A stretch of 64,000 nucleotides of DNA from an uncultured Clostridia bacterium (GCA_945912145.1 CAMEBF010000004.1:62001-126000), one strand, 5' to 3'; numbered from the stretch's first letter, positions 44,713-54,146 are shown. Numbers and translations are program-made. The notes: generated from the letters alone by a model not told the origin.

Positions 44713-46389
44713 TCAGTTCTTGGATTCTTTTTGCTGAATCTTGATTTTTTTCAGGCGTTTCATCACGTCGTTTTCGCCGCGGCCGAAATAATCGTGCAAC
44801 GTCTGATATTCCGCGAAAAGCTTATCGTAAATCTCGGAATTTTCCTTGATGGGCTCATAGACAACGTTTTTGACACGTCCCATGGCTCTTGCGGCGTCGA
44901 AAACAGTATCCCAGCCGCCTTTTTCCGCGCCTGCCGCTACCGCGCCGAAAATCGCGCTGCCGAGTGCGGGCCCCTGCATGGAACCGGCGATCTTCACGGG
45001 CATTTTCAGCACGTCCGCATAAATCTGCATCGTCATCGGGTCTTTCTGGCTGATGCCGCCCGAAGCGTAAAACTCCTCAACGGGTACGCCGTTCCGGCGA
45101 TAATTTTCAACGATTTCTCTTGTGCCGTATGCTGTCGCTTCGATCAGTGCACGGTAAATTTCTTCGGGCTTCGTCGCCAGCGTCATGCCGAGCATCATGC
45201 CGGTCAGATCGACATCCACGAGCACGCTGCGGTTGCCGTTCCACCAGTCAAGCGCCAGCAGACCGCTCTCGCCGGGCTTTTGCTTTTCCGCTTTGGAGCG
45301 CAGAAATTTATGAATATTCATGCCCTGTTTTTCCGCTTCGTCATAATAGGACTTCGGCAGGCAGTTTTCGATAAACCAGGCAAAATGATCGCCGACGCAG
45401 CTCTGTCCGGCTTCATAGCCGTAGAAACCGGGCATAATGCCGTCTGCGACAACGCCGCACATACCGGGCACCTGTTTTTCCGTCTCGCCCATGAGCATAT
45501 GGCAGGTCGAAGTGCCCATAATCGCTAAAAGCTTACCGGGGCCATCAATGCCAACCGCAGGTACGCAGACGTGCGCGTCCACATTACCGACCGCAACCGC
45601 CGTGCCGACCTTTAATCCGGTCAGCTTTGCCGCCTCTTCGGTGATCTCTCCGGCTTTTGTGCCGAGCGGCAGAATGGTCTGCCCTAACTTCTCTTCAACC
45701 ACATTCTCAAGACGCGGATCAAGTGCTTTGAAAAAGTCTTTTGACGGATAGCCCGTCGTTTTATTCCACAATTCCTTATAACCGGCGGTGCAGGAATTTC
45801 TCGTCTCGTTGCCGCAAAGCTGCCAGACGATCCAGTCCGCCGCCTCGATAAAGCGGTCGGCCGCCTCATAAATCTCCGGTGCTTCGTCGAGCACCTGCCA
45901 CATCTTCGGAATCGCCCATTCGGACGAAATTTTACCGCCGTAATTGTTCAGCCATTTTTCGCCTCTCGCTTCGGCGATCTCATTGAGCTTCGTCGCCTTA
46001 TCCTGCGCCGCGTGATGCTTCCAGAGCTTCACATACGCGTGCGGTTCATGCTCGTATTCGGGCAGCAGGCACAGCGGTGTGCCGTCCGCCTTGACGGGAA
46101 TGAGCGTACAAGCTGTAAAGTCCGTACCGACGCCGATAACATCGTCTGCCGAGACGCCGCTTTTTTGGAGCACTTCGGGGATCGTATGCGCCAGCACGTC
46201 CAGATAGTCCTGCGGATGCTCAAGAGCCCAATCCGTCCCGAGCTTTGTGCCGTCGGGCAGCGTTTCATCCATTACGCCGTGAGGATATTCATAAACAGCG
46301 CTTGCCAGTTCTTCGCCGGTCTTTACATCCGCGAGCACGGCGCGCCCCGAAAGCGTGCCGTAGTCCACGCCGATTACATATTTCTGCAT
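44713..46389 (-). CDS. araB: Ribulokinase (FGGY family, AraB)
   Basis: Sugar kinase that phosphorylates L-ribulose (and related ribuloses/ribitols) with ATP. It has 558 residues, the usual AraB length. Visible are [15 protein letters not shown] at the N-terminus, [14 protein letters not shown], and the C-terminal FGGY block [16 protein letters not shown] with [17 protein letters not shown] precedes ATG 46389. It lies 13 bases after an M28 peptidase gene, and no araA or araD is nearby, an odd context. Confidence 0.93.
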   Translation of the reverse strand: MQKYVIGVDYGTLSGRAVLADVKTGEELASAVYEYPHGVMDETLPDGTKLGTDWALEHPQDYLDVLAHTIPEVLQKSGVSADDVIGVGTDFTACTLIPVKADGTPLCLLPEYEHEPHAYVKLWKHHAAQDKATKLNEIAEARGEKWLNNYGGKISSEWAIPKMWQVLDEAPEIYEAADRFIEAADWIVWQLCGNETRNSCTAGYKELWNKTTGYPSKDFFKALDPRLENVVEEKLGQTILPLGTKAGEITEEAAKLTGLKVGTAVAVGNVDAHVCVPAVGIDGPGKLLAIMGTSTCHMLMGETEKQVPGMCGVVADGIMPGFYGYEAGQSCVGDHFAWFIENCLPKSYYDEAEKQGMNIHKFLRSKAEKQKPGESGLLALDWWNGNRSVLVDVDLTGMMLGMTLATKPEEIYRALIEATAYGTREIVENYRRNGVPVEEFYASGGISQKDPMTMQIYADVLKMPVKIAGSMQGPALGSAIFGAVAAGAEKGGWDTVFDAARAMGRVKNVVYEPIKENSEIYDKLFAEYQTLHDYFGRGENDVMKRLKKIKIQQKESKN

Positions 46390-46402
46390 AAAAAATCTCC
46401 TC

Positions 46403-47650
46403 TCAATCGGTCGAAAGCCCTTTTTCATCAAAATCGAAAACAGTCTGAAGCGCGATGCCGATGGTTTTTTCGATGGTCTCGGGCACGACGTTATCCGCCG
46501 TGTCCAGTCTGGTATGATAGTACCGCGCCGGCGCGGGATCCATCGCAACGAAGCTCGCCGCCGGAACTCCTGCCTGCGAAGCCGCCGCCGCATCGGTTGA
46601 ACCGAGCGGAATCGCGCCGAGCGGCACATCCATGCCGCATTCTGCCGCCGCGTTCTGCATCAGACGGCAGGCATTTTCATCGTTTTTGACAAGTCCCGTC
46701 ATATCGCGGTTGTAGATCATCATATAGTCCTCATCGCGGATCGTATCGAAAGAGGCGAACATGGTCTCCACGCCGTCCTCTTTCAGTTCAGGGTGCATTT
46801 CAAAAAACGCTTTCGAGCCGCGCAGTCCCGCTTCCTCGCCACCGACAAGCAACGCTACGACATCGGTATTCTCAAAGCGAATGTCATTTTCGGCAAGGAA
46901 CTTCATCACCGATGACGCGACATAGCAGCCGCTCAGATTGTCGCTCGCGCCGGGGACATAGCGTTTGCCGTTGGTGAACGCAAACAGCAATCCGTACGCC
47001 GGTACGAAAGCGAGCTGACCGAGCGCAAGCTTTTTGAGTTTCGTGCGGTCTTTCATCGTCAGGGACAACGCTGTCGTTGCGACGTTATAGGCAAGTCCGA
47101 CCAACGCATAGCCCGCAACGGTGAGAACGCCGTGAGAGCCGAGCGAGTAAGTATAAGTCCACTCCGGCGCGGAATCGGTATGACCGGACAGAATGATCCG
47201 TTTTTTCGTCTCACCCGAAGCCTTGCGAACCGCAATGACATTTCCGGATTCCTTTTCCTTGAAGAACGGGTCTAAGAACTTTTTATACAGCACAAATTCA
47301 CCGACAACACCGGCGAGTGCCGCGCCGACAAAGCCAAGGGATGCCGCCGAAAACTTTTTGTTCTTGAACGCACCGGCCAGATTACACGCCGTCGAAGCCA
47401 GAAGACTCGCTCCGGCAACGGGAACGAACGCCATAAACGCATCGGGATGAACCTTGAAGGTCTCGCGATCGACGGTATCGGCGTATTTTTTCAGTTCCTC
47501 TGCCATATATTCCTGCGCTTTTTTCTCGCTTTCTTCGCCGCAGGGACGGGGTCCGATCTCCTTGCAGATATGCCGGATCCCGGAAACGGAAAACGCGGCG
47601 CAGCTTTGAATCTGCTTTTTCGCATCCTTGACTACATCTCGAAAATTCAA
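46403..47650 (-). CDS. M28-family metallopeptidase with membrane segments
   Basis: Zinc aminopeptidase-like protein of about 415 residues. Metal ligands appear as [37 protein letters not shown] and [11 protein letters not shown], so the site looks intact. Unlike simple M28 enzymes it has hydrophobic segments before and between the ligand motifs (near [17 protein letters not shown] and [16 protein letters not shown]), suggesting membrane attachment. The start is TTG 47650, seven bases after GAGGTG; longer frames lack a site. Its substrate is unknown. Confidence 0.85.
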   Translation of the reverse strand: MNFRDVVKDAKKQIQSCAAFSVSGIRHICKEIGPRPCGEESEKKAQEYMAEELKKYADTVDRETFKVHPDAFMAFVPVAGASLLASTACNLAGAFKNKKFSAASLGFVGAALAGVVGEFVLYKKFLDPFFKEKESGNVIAVRKASGETKKRIILSGHTDSAPEWTYTYSLGSHGVLTVAGYALVGLAYNVATTALSLTMKDRTKLKKLALGQLAFVPAYGLLFAFTNGKRYVPGASDNLSGCYVASSVMKFLAENDIRFENTDVVALLVGGEEAGLRGSKAFFEMHPELKEDGVETMFASFDTIRDEDYMMIYNRDMTGLVKNDENACRLMQNAAAECGMDVPLGAIPLGSTDAAAASQAGVPAASFVAMDPAPARYYHTRLDTADNVVPETIEKTIGIALQTVFDFDEKGLSTD

Positions 47651-47718
47651 CTGAAAACACCTCAATTCCGGCAAAAACGAAAGCACTGTCCGTTTCACCG
47701 AAGATTATTCTTGATCCT

Positions 47719-47747
47719 ATTATATTCTAAAACGCCAAAATAATCAA
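47719..47747 (-). promoter_or_regulatory. Sigma-A promoter of the M28-araB operon
   Basis: On the minus strand TTGATT (47742-47747), 17 bases, perfect TATAAT (47719-47724). It starts just after the LTA-synthase-like gene ends. Confidence 0.85.
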
Positions 47748-47762
47748 GAGATTTTCTGCGTT

Positions 47763-49673
47763 TTACGCCGCATCTGAAGCGGATTCCGGCTCAACTCCTA
47801 TAGCGTACTCCGTGATATTTTTCGTATCAAAAGGCTGATAGTCCGCATTGAGGATCGTTTTCTTATAAAACGGACTGCCGAACTCAAATTCGCTGTTGGC
47901 TTTCTGCCAGCCTTCCTCTCCGCCGTTTTCTTCAAAGAGCGTCGGCGTACCGGAGAAAAGATTCGTGCCGAGCGCTAATTTATCGCCGTCGATCTTCACG
48001 CCGATGGACGCCATTGCCGTCGGGAACATATCGAAATTGGCCCACCAGCGATTGTGCAGCCGTTCTTCGGGAATTTCGCCGATGGACGGCGCGGGATTCA
48101 GAATCAGGTTAAAGGTTGTACGCAGATAGCTCCGGTCAAAATTCAGGAAGAAATCGGTATCCATGCTCAGATGATCACCGATGAGAATGATCGTCGTATT
48201 CTCATAATACGGCTGATCCTGGATCCAGCGCACGAATTTTGTGACTTCGGATGCGCTGTAAGCGATGACGTTCGCGTACTGACTCTCACGCGTCATGGGT
48301 GTATTCGGACTGACATAGCCATCGGGGAAATGCGTATCGGCGGTTTCCATGACGAAATTGAACGGTTTTCCCGTTTCGTACAACCGTGTCAGCTCAGCTT
48401 TGGCATATTCGTACAATTTATCGTCCTCATAGCCCCACCATTCCTTATAGTTTTTCGGGATCCAGCCCTTCTCTTTGACGGCATCATAGTCGAGGATCGT
48501 ATAATCCCCGTGGGTTTCATAGAAATACCGCAGGCCGCCGAACGTCGCAGAAGAGCCGAACATCAGCGTCTGTTCATACCCCTCTGCCTGCAGAATATCG
48601 CCCATCGTCACTGCGCCGGGCAAAAATTTTCCCGGTGAGCCGTAGCTGTTCTGTCTGGTGGGAACTTTCATGGGCAGCCCCGTATTCATATTGACCATCG
48701 ATGCAACCGACCACGTACAACCCGTCGTGGCAACGGGTCCGCCGAACCGTTCATCCGAATTTGAGAACGTATACCCTTCATCGGCTAAATCCGTCAGCGG
48801 CTGGAGAAGGTTCTCTTCCTGATATCCGCCCAGCTCTTTTGAGGTGTATGAGTTTTCCATCGATTCGAGATAGATAAAAATCAGATTGCGCTTCTTTTCC
48901 GGAAACTCCATCTTAACGGTCCGGGGATCGGCATAATTGTCTTCAATAAAGCTCGATTTCTTCACATACATTTTATGCAGCTTATCAAGCCGGAACTTCT
49001 TGACGCCGTAGGCAACGCCGCCGATCAGCATCGCGACCGCTAAAATCAGGCTGACGATCCGACGGGCCTTCAGCGGAAACAGGCAGATCGTCTTCTCTTT
49101 CCGCCGACACATCGGAATGCGCCCGGAAAAAACAAACAGCGCAAAGAAAAATGTCACAAAAAGCGTCTGAAAAACAGGCCCCGTCCAGAGCGTATTCATC
49201 ACTTCGGAACTGGTGCCGTCCGTCGGTGAAAACATATTGATCAGCATCTGATCCGGCGTAATGTCGCCGAATGTGACTTTACCCCAACGGGTTCCCGTAA
49301 ACGCCGCCGTTCCGAGAGCAGCCAGAACGACGCTCAGGATCCGGATGACATTATGTTTTTTCGGATCTTTCGACTCTCTTGTAAACGACAGTTTTCCGTC
49401 TAACAGCCCTGTGCAGCCGATCCAGATAACGCCGCAGACAAGCAGAACAACGACATACAGAATCATCACGGACGATTTGTGCCATGCGTACGGAAGGAAA
49501 GTTATGTCCTCTTTCAGACGCATTCCGATGTCGCAGATCACAATCGCCATCAGGTTACAGGCAAGAGCATCCCGCAAAGCGATCAGCGGAATTTTCTTTT
49601 TGTCAACCTGTAGAAAAAAAACATCCATGAGGCCGATCAGTACACCCAGTACAACGGCAAGAATATAAAACAT
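47763..49673 (-). CDS. LTA synthase-family phosphoglycerol transferase (sulfatase fold)
   Basis: Polytopic membrane enzyme of 636 residues: five N-terminal helices followed by an extracytoplasmic sulfatase-like domain. The nucleophilic Thr is likely in ATTGCTWS (about residue 315), with metal-binding YLESMENSY and LIGDHLS motifs. Homologues transfer phosphoglycerol from phosphatidylglycerol onto teichoic acids or glycans; the acceptor here is unknown. I chose ATG 49673, six bases after GAGGAG. It has its own promoter and no clear terminator before the next promoter. Confidence 0.9.
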   Translation of the reverse strand: MFYILAVVLGVLIGLMDVFFLQVDKKKIPLIALRDALACNLMAIVICDIGMRLKEDITFLPYAWHKSSVMILYVVVLLVCGVIWIGCTGLLDGKLSFTRESKDPKKHNVIRILSVVLAALGTAAFTGTRWGKVTFGDITPDQMLINMFSPTDGTSSEVMNTLWTGPVFQTLFVTFFFALFVFSGRIPMCRRKEKTICLFPLKARRIVSLILAVAMLIGGVAYGVKKFRLDKLHKMYVKKSSFIEDNYADPRTVKMEFPEKKRNLIFIYLESMENSYTSKELGGYQEENLLQPLTDLADEGYTFSNSDERFGGPVATTGCTWSVASMVNMNTGLPMKVPTRQNSYGSPGKFLPGAVTMGDILQAEGYEQTLMFGSSATFGGLRYFYETHGDYTILDYDAVKEKGWIPKNYKEWWGYEDDKLYEYAKAELTRLYETGKPFNFVMETADTHFPDGYVSPNTPMTRESQYANVIAYSASEVTKFVRWIQDQPYYENTTIILIGDHLSMDTDFFLNFDRSYLRTTFNLILNPAPSIGEIPEERLHNRWWANFDMFPTAMASIGVKIDGDKLALGTNLFSGTPTLFEENGGEEGWQKANSEFEFGSPFYKKTILNADYQPFDTKNITEYAIGVEPESASDAA

Positions 49674-49708
49674 AGTTTTCTCCTCTTTCATCAATACTCA
49701 ACGTCGAA

Positions 49709-49737
49709 ATTATAACAGACCAAGTTAATTTTTACAA
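49709..49737 (-). promoter_or_regulatory. Sigma-A promoter of the LTA-synthase-like gene
   Basis: On the minus strand TTGTAA (49732-49737), 17 bases, TATAAT (49709-49714). Confidence 0.78.
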
Positions 49738-49792
49738 GATATTTAGAAAATTCTTTATAATTATTTATAAAAAAACAAAAAAATGCGTTTGT

Positions 49793-49822
49793 GTATAAGA
49801 AAACAACTTCCGGTGAACAATA
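49793..49822 (+). promoter_or_regulatory. Possible sigma-G-like promoter of spoVAD
   Basis: GTATA (49793-49797), 18 bases, AACAATA (49816-49822), two mismatches to the -10 pattern. Weaker than the spoVAC promoter; listed because a forespore promoter is expected here. Confidence 0.35.
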
Positions 49823-49844
49823 AAAACAAAAAACGGTGATAAAA

Positions 49845-50861
49845 ATGGAACGATTAGGAAGATATACGGTACAGCTTTCGGGCAATACCGGCGTGATCGG
49901 CAGTGCCGCCGTGGGCTCAAAAACCGAGGGAGAAGGGCCGCTTGCCGCTGATTTTGATTATCTCTATGCCGACGACGGCATCGGCAAGCAGGTCTCGTGG
50001 GAACAGGCGGAAAGCGAACTGCACAAAAAAGCCGTCACGCTTGCAATCGAGAAAGCCGGTAAAACGAACGACGATATCGATATGCTCTTTGCCGGCGATC
50101 TGCTTGATCAGTGCATCGGCTCGACATTCGGCATCCGGGAGATGAACATTCCGTTTTTGGGCGTTTACGGCGCGTGCTCGACGATGGCTCTTTCTCTTGC
50201 TGCGGCAAGCGTCTTTGTCGATTCCGGCGCGGCGAGAATTGCCATCGCCTCCACTTCATCGCACTTCTGCTCGGCGGAAAGACAGTTCCGTTTTCCGCTT
50301 GAATACGGCGGACAGCGCACGCCGACCTCCCAGAGAACCGCCACGGCGTCGGGAGCCGTCGTGCTCGAAGCCAATCAGCCCTGCGGGATTCTTGTTGACC
50401 GGGTGATGTTCGGCCGGATTCAGGATTTAGGCATCACCGACCCCAACAACATGGGTGCTGCGATGGCACCGGCTGCCGCGAGAACCATCAAGGATTTTCT
50501 GACCGACACAGGCACAACGCAGGATGATTACGACCTGATCCTGACGGGTGATCTCGGCTTTGTGGGAAGCGACCTGCTGCATCAGTTATTGATAACGCGG
50601 GAGGGACTGGACATCACAAAAGTGCACAATGACTGCGGCATGATGCTCTATGACCGTGAATCGCAGGACATTCACGCCGGCGGCTCAGGCTGCGGCTGCT
50701 CGGCAAGCGTGCTGTGCTCGCACATTTTCAAACGCATGCGCAGCGGTGAGCTGACAAGCGTGCTGTTCGTCGCGACAGGCGCGCTGCTCTCCTCGACCTC
50801 CGCACTGCAAAAACAATCCATTCCCGGCATTGCACACGCCGTGCATCTCGTTTACCGATAA
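49845..50861 (+). CDS. spoVAD: Stage V sporulation protein AD
   Basis: Thiolase-fold protein that binds dipicolinic acid and works with SpoVAC in spore DPA movement. It has 338 residues. It keeps the ketosynthase-like segment LGVYGACSTMALSLAAASV with Cys 111 and the SpoVAD motif FCSAERQFRFPLEYGGQRTP. I chose ATG 49845 after GGTGA; a GTG nine bases earlier overlaps that site. It stands alone, flanked by unrelated genes, with neither SpoVAC nor SpoVAE next to it. Confidence 0.94.
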   Translation: MERLGRYTVQLSGNTGVIGSAAVGSKTEGEGPLAADFDYLYADDGIGKQVSWEQAESELHKKAVTLAIEKAGKTNDDIDMLFAGDLLDQCIGSTFGIREMNIPFLGVYGACSTMALSLAAASVFVDSGAARIAIASTSSHFCSAERQFRFPLEYGGQRTPTSQRTATASGAVVLEANQPCGILVDRVMFGRIQDLGITDPNNMGAAMAPAAARTIKDFLTDTGTTQDDYDLILTGDLGFVGSDLLHQLLITREGLDITKVHNDCGMMLYDRESQDIHAGGSGCGCSASVLCSHIFKRMRSGELTSVLFVATGALLSSTSALQKQSIPGIAHAVHLVYR

Positions 50862-50872
50862 GAAAAATTTCC

Positions 50873-50917
50873 ATCGTTCCGTCTGCCGTACATCGCGCTT
50901 CGGAACGATTTTCTTTA
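50873..50917 (+). terminator. Terminator of spoVAD
   Basis: ATCGTTCCG and CGGAACGAT arms with a 19-base loop, then TTTTCTTT. Confidence 0.75.
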
Positions 50918-50950
50918 TCGAAATTTAACACGGAAATGAGCCGACGCCGA

Positions 50951-50980
50951 TTGACAGGATTCTCCGTTTCGTGCTATAAT
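50951..50980 (+). promoter_or_regulatory. Sigma-A promoter of relQ
   Basis: Perfect TTGACA (50951-50956), 18 bases, perfect TATAAT (50975-50980), 22 bases before the start codon. The leader is therefore very short. Confidence 0.85.
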
Positions 50981-51002
50981 ACGAGGCAAAGGATCTGATA
51001 TT

Positions 51003-51680
51003 ATGGAACTGATTACACCGAGTAAAAAATCGCTCAGACTACTCATCAACGAAAGAACCCAGAAATGGCTGGAAACACAGACAACGCCGCTTCGTACCCT
51101 TATGGCGTATTATCGTTGCGCCATCATGGAGATCGAAACAAAGTTCAATGTGCTCAACGAGCAGTTTTCACTCAAGCACGACCGCAACCCGATCGCCTCC
51201 GTCAAAAGCCGTCTGAAATCCATGGAGAGTATCGCCGAAAAGCTCCAGCGCAAAAATCTGCCGCTCTCATGCGAAGCAATCGAAAACAATATCAATGACG
51301 TAGCGGGAATCCGCGTCGTCTGCTCTTTTACCGATGATGTCTATATGCTCGCAGACGCCTTTATCAAGCAGGACGACATCACGCTGATCGAAATCAAGGA
51401 CTACATACAAACCCCCAAGCCCGGCGGCTACCGCAGTCTGCATCTGATCGTCGAAGTCCCGATCTTTCTTGCGGACGAAAAACGGCAGATGCGCGCCGAA
51501 ATCCAGATGCGGACCATCGCGATGGATTTCTGGGCAAGCCTCGAACACCAGCTTCTGTATAAAAAAGACGTGCCGAATGTTGAAGAGATCAGCAAAGAAC
51601 TGAAGCTCTGCGCCGAAGAGAGCGCAAATCTCGACAAGCGGATGTCCGAGATCAAACAAAAGATCATTCCGAATGACTGA
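51003..51680 (+). CDS. relQ: Small alarmone synthetase (RelQ/YjbM-like)
   Basis: Single-domain RelA/SpoT synthetase of 225 residues making (p)ppGpp from ATP and GTP/GDP. Family motifs are VAGIRVVCSFTDDVY, the substrate loop TPKPGGYRSLHLIVE, and AEIQMRTIAMDFWASLEHQL. There is no hydrolase or TGS domain. It begins a three-gene operon with an esterase and a GNAT protein, 20 bases and 30 bases apart. Confidence 0.93.
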   Translation: MELITPSKKSLRLLINERTQKWLETQTTPLRTLMAYYRCAIMEIETKFNVLNEQFSLKHDRNPIASVKSRLKSMESIAEKLQRKNLPLSCEAIENNINDVAGIRVVCSFTDDVYMLADAFIKQDDITLIEIKDYIQTPKPGGYRSLHLIVEVPIFLADEKRQMRAEIQMRTIAMDFWASLEHQLLYKKDVPNVEEISKELKLCAEESANLDKRMSEIKQKIIPND

Positions 51681-51700
51681 GAAAGACAGGAAACGACGGC

Positions 51701-52831
51701 ATGAAAAAAAGCTGGGATAAAAAATGGTATACCGAGGAGTTTTTGCGGCAGCTGAAAGCAACGGCAGAAGTTCGCATGGACGGAAAGCTGCCGATCACCG
51801 AAAAATACGCGCCGGACGCCGTTTCGCCGCTCGGCATTGATCCGCGTCTGCTCGGCGGGCCTCTCGGCCGTAACGCCAAAAAGATGGCTCTGCTGCCCGA
51901 TTTTCTGCTCGATAAACTCCGGATCCCACTGACCGAAAAAGGGCTTACGTCTTTCCGCCGGAATTGCGAAAAATCCGCCAGCGCAGTCTGCGTGCGCGAC
52001 GGAATCAACATCACGGATTCGTGTGTCACCGCGCAGGACGGCTATGCGATCCCGATCCGCATTTACAAAAGCGAACGATGCAAAAAAGAAAACGGCTGTC
52101 TGTACTTCATGCACGGCGGCGGCTTCATCGGCGGCGCGATCGAACCGTACGACGAGATCTGGAAGGTCTTTGTCGAAAAATTCAACATGACGGTCGTCAG
52201 CGCAGGCTACCGGCTGATGCCGGAGAATCCCTATCCTACGCCGCATGAGGACTGCTACAGCGTGCTCGAGTGGATTGTTCAAAATGCGGCAGAACTGTCT
52301 ATTAACAGGACAAAAATTTTCGTAATCGGCGACAGCGCCGGCGGCAATCTGGCGCAGTATTGTTCGACAAGAGCCAAGGGAACCGGCATGGTGCGCGGAC
52401 AGATTCTGTTATATGCCACGCTCAATCCGTTCCAGATTGAGGACAAATACTATCAGCCGAAAAAAAACGCTTTTCCCTATGAGCCGACGCAGAAAAGGCT
52501 CTCGCGCTGTGTCGTCGCGCAGATTAAAATCATGACGGATACCTTTTCGGACATTCACGACAAGCTCGGCATGAAAGAACCCGACCCGTACTGCAATCCC
52601 TATTCCTTTGACGCGTCGGGCAATCCGCCAACCTTCATTTCCGTCGGCGCGCTGGATTTTCTGAGCAACGACTGCATCGCATGGGCGCACAAATTGCAGG
52701 ACGCCGGCGTCCCTGTCAGAGTTGTCGTCTATAACGGCATGGGACACGGGTATCTGAGCGCGATGGGCGTATTCCCACAGGCGGAGGACGTCATCGATGA
52801 AATCGGCACCTTTATTGCAGAATACCGCTGA
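51701..52831 (+). CDS. HSL-type alpha/beta-hydrolase (esterase)
   Basis: Cytosolic serine hydrolase of the hormone-sensitive-lipase family, 376 residues. It has the oxyanion HGGGFIGG, nucleophile GDSAGGNLA, acid in SVGALDFLSN and His in GMGHGY, so the triad is complete. The N-terminal 100 residues are poorly conserved and may form the cap. The substrate is unknown. It is cotranscribed with relQ; any functional link is inference. Confidence 0.9.
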   Translation: MKKSWDKKWYTEEFLRQLKATAEVRMDGKLPITEKYAPDAVSPLGIDPRLLGGPLGRNAKKMALLPDFLLDKLRIPLTEKGLTSFRRNCEKSASAVCVRDGINITDSCVTAQDGYAIPIRIYKSERCKKENGCLYFMHGGGFIGGAIEPYDEIWKVFVEKFNMTVVSAGYRLMPENPYPTPHEDCYSVLEWIVQNAAELSINRTKIFVIGDSAGGNLAQYCSTRAKGTGMVRGQILLYATLNPFQIEDKYYQPKKNAFPYEPTQKRLSRCVVAQIKIMTDTFSDIHDKLGMKEPDPYCNPYSFDASGNPPTFISVGALDFLSNDCIAWAHKLQDAGVPVRVVVYNGMGHGYLSAMGVFPQAEDVIDEIGTFIAEYR

Positions 52832-52861
52832 TATTTTATCAGCAAATGAAGGAATTATATT

Positions 52862-53611
52862 ATGACGGAAGAATTTATCGATCTGACACCTGAGAATCTC
52901 GCAAACGAGCACTTGTGCTGCATCATTCGTACGAAGAAGCCGCATCCCGGCGTGGAAGAAAAACGCAAATGGCTCGCCGGACGGCTGCCGGAGGGACACG
53001 TCTTCCGGAAACTAAATGAGAAAGCGACGTGCTTTATCGAATATGCGCCCTGCGAAACAGCATGGGTTCCCGTCATGGCCGACAACTATTACTACATCTA
53101 TTGTTTATGGGTAACAGGCGACGCCAAAGGTCACGGCTATGGAAAAGAGCTGATGGAATCCTGCATCAATGAAGCGCGCCGGAACGGAAAATCCGGCGTT
53201 TGCATGCTCGGCGCCGACAAACAGAAAGCCTGGCTGTCCGATCAATCGTTCGCAGAAAAATTCGGGTTCCGGACGGTCGATACGACAGAAAACGGCTACC
53301 GGCTCCTTGCGCTGTCGTTTGACGGCTCGGTTCCCTCTTTTGCGCAGAATGCCAAAAAGCTGACAATCGAAAACCGAGAACTTTGCATTTACTATGATTT
53401 TCAATGCCCTTATATCCTGCAGAATATCGAAACGATCCGGAAAACCTGCGATGCGGACGCCATCCCCGTTTCTTTCTTTCCGGTTGACACGCTGCAGAAA
53501 GCGAAAGAGCTTCCCTGCGTCTTCAATAATTTCGCCGTGTTTTATAAGGGAAAATTCGAGACTGTCAACCTGCTCGATCCCGCCGCGCTGAAACGGATTC
53601 TGAGGAAATAA
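52862..53611 (+). CDS. GNAT acetyltransferase with C-terminal YoaP-like domain
   Basis: Protein of 249 residues. The first about 155 residues form a GNAT fold with the acetyl-CoA loop GDAKGHGYGKELM; the rest is a thioredoxin-like YoaP-type domain (IYYDFQCPYILQNIETIRKTC) containing Cys residues. Acetyl acceptor unknown. Third gene of the relQ operon, followed by a strong terminator. Confidence 0.88.
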   Translation: MTEEFIDLTPENLANEHLCCIIRTKKPHPGVEEKRKWLAGRLPEGHVFRKLNEKATCFIEYAPCETAWVPVMADNYYYIYCLWVTGDAKGHGYGKELMESCINEARRNGKSGVCMLGADKQKAWLSDQSFAEKFGFRTVDTTENGYRLLALSFDGSVPSFAQNAKKLTIENRELCIYYDFQCPYILQNIETIRKTCDADAIPVSFFPVDTLQKAKELPCVFNNFAVFYKGKFETVNLLDPAALKRILRK

Positions 53612-53612
53612 G

Positions 53613-53661
53613 AAAAACATCATCGTCGATACCGGAATGGTATAAACGATGATGTTTTTTT
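53613..53661 (+). terminator. Terminator of the relQ operon
   Basis: AACATCATCGT and ACGATGATGTT arms then TTTTTT, two bases after the GNAT stop codon. Confidence 0.92.
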
Positions 53662-53711
53662 GAAAACCCATGTCGTTCGTTACAAGAAATCCGCTTTTCG
53701 TGTCAAAACTA

Positions 53712-53740
53712 TTGACATTTATTTTTTTGCAGACTACAAT
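53712..53740 (+). promoter_or_regulatory. Strong sigma-A promoter of an orphan leader
   Basis: Perfect TTGACA (53712-53717), 17 bases, TACAAT (53735-53740). No normal gene follows for 930 bases; the transcript would contain the short ORF at 53,782 and hairpins. Confidence 0.75.
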
Positions 53741-53781
53741 ACACTTGCTTTGATCGCACAGCAAAAAGATGAGGTTTTGCT

Positions 53782-53805
53782 ATGTGCTTACAAGCAGAAA
53801 AGTGA
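53782..53805 (+). CDS. Seven-codon leader peptide (MCLQAEK)
   Basis: ATG 53782 is preceded by GATGAGGT and reads MCLQAEK then stop. With the promoter 40 bases upstream and a GC-rich hairpin 50 bases downstream, it has the layout of a translational attenuator. From memory it resembles the leader of ribosomal-protection tetracycline resistance genes of the tet(O)/tet(W) class, but no resistance gene follows here. I have not verified this similarity. Confidence 0.5.
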   Translation: MCLQAEK

Positions 53806-53853
53806 ATTATCCGGTCCGATTATTCCCCCGTATGACGGCCGTTGGATAAGAAT

Positions 53854-53877
53854 GGGGCTGTCACACTAAGGCAGCCC
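53854..53877 (+). other. Hairpin downstream of the orphan leader
   Basis: GGGCTG and CAGCCC arms with an 11-base loop. It is followed by TCTTAGCG rather than a U run, so if it was a terminator it has decayed. A second hairpin, CAACCGGGCA/TGCTCGGTTG, is at about 53,893-53,922. Confidence 0.5.
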
Positions 53878-53968
53878 TCTTAGCGAAAAAAACAACCGGG
53901 CAGCAAAAAGGTTGCTCGGTTGCTTGTAGGTTCACAATAGATGTGTTACAAAAAAACAAAAAAGAAAT

Positions 53969-54034
53969 GACGAATAGCCAGATCTGTGTTACAGTTAAGT
54001 TGCGCCACAAAAAAGAACCATGTGGCTATCCGTC
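53969..54034. repeat. Inverted repeat next to a transposase remnant
   Basis: GACGAATAGCCA (53969-53980) and TGGCTATCCGTC (54023-54034) are inverted with one mismatch. They immediately precede the ATG of the transposase-like fragment and may be the end of an insertion sequence. Confidence 0.45.
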
Positions 54035-54035
54035 A

Positions 54036-54110
54036 ATGAAAACTGTAACAAAAACAATGATGTATCGTCAAGCCCTAATTCATTATGCAAACAAATATGG
54101 GGGCACAAGG
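54036..54110 (+). pseudogene. Truncated transposase/integrase N-terminal fragment
   Basis: The reading frame from ATG 54036 gives MKTVTKTMMYRQALIHYANK then YGGT, which resembles the helix-turn-helix start of IS3/IS481-type transposases in Clostridia (recalled pattern). The frame then diverges and stops at about 54146, and no DDE domain follows. It is therefore a remnant. Confidence 0.4.
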
Positions 54111-54146
54111 TCCTTTTCTTGCGTATGCATCTTGCTCTCAACATAG

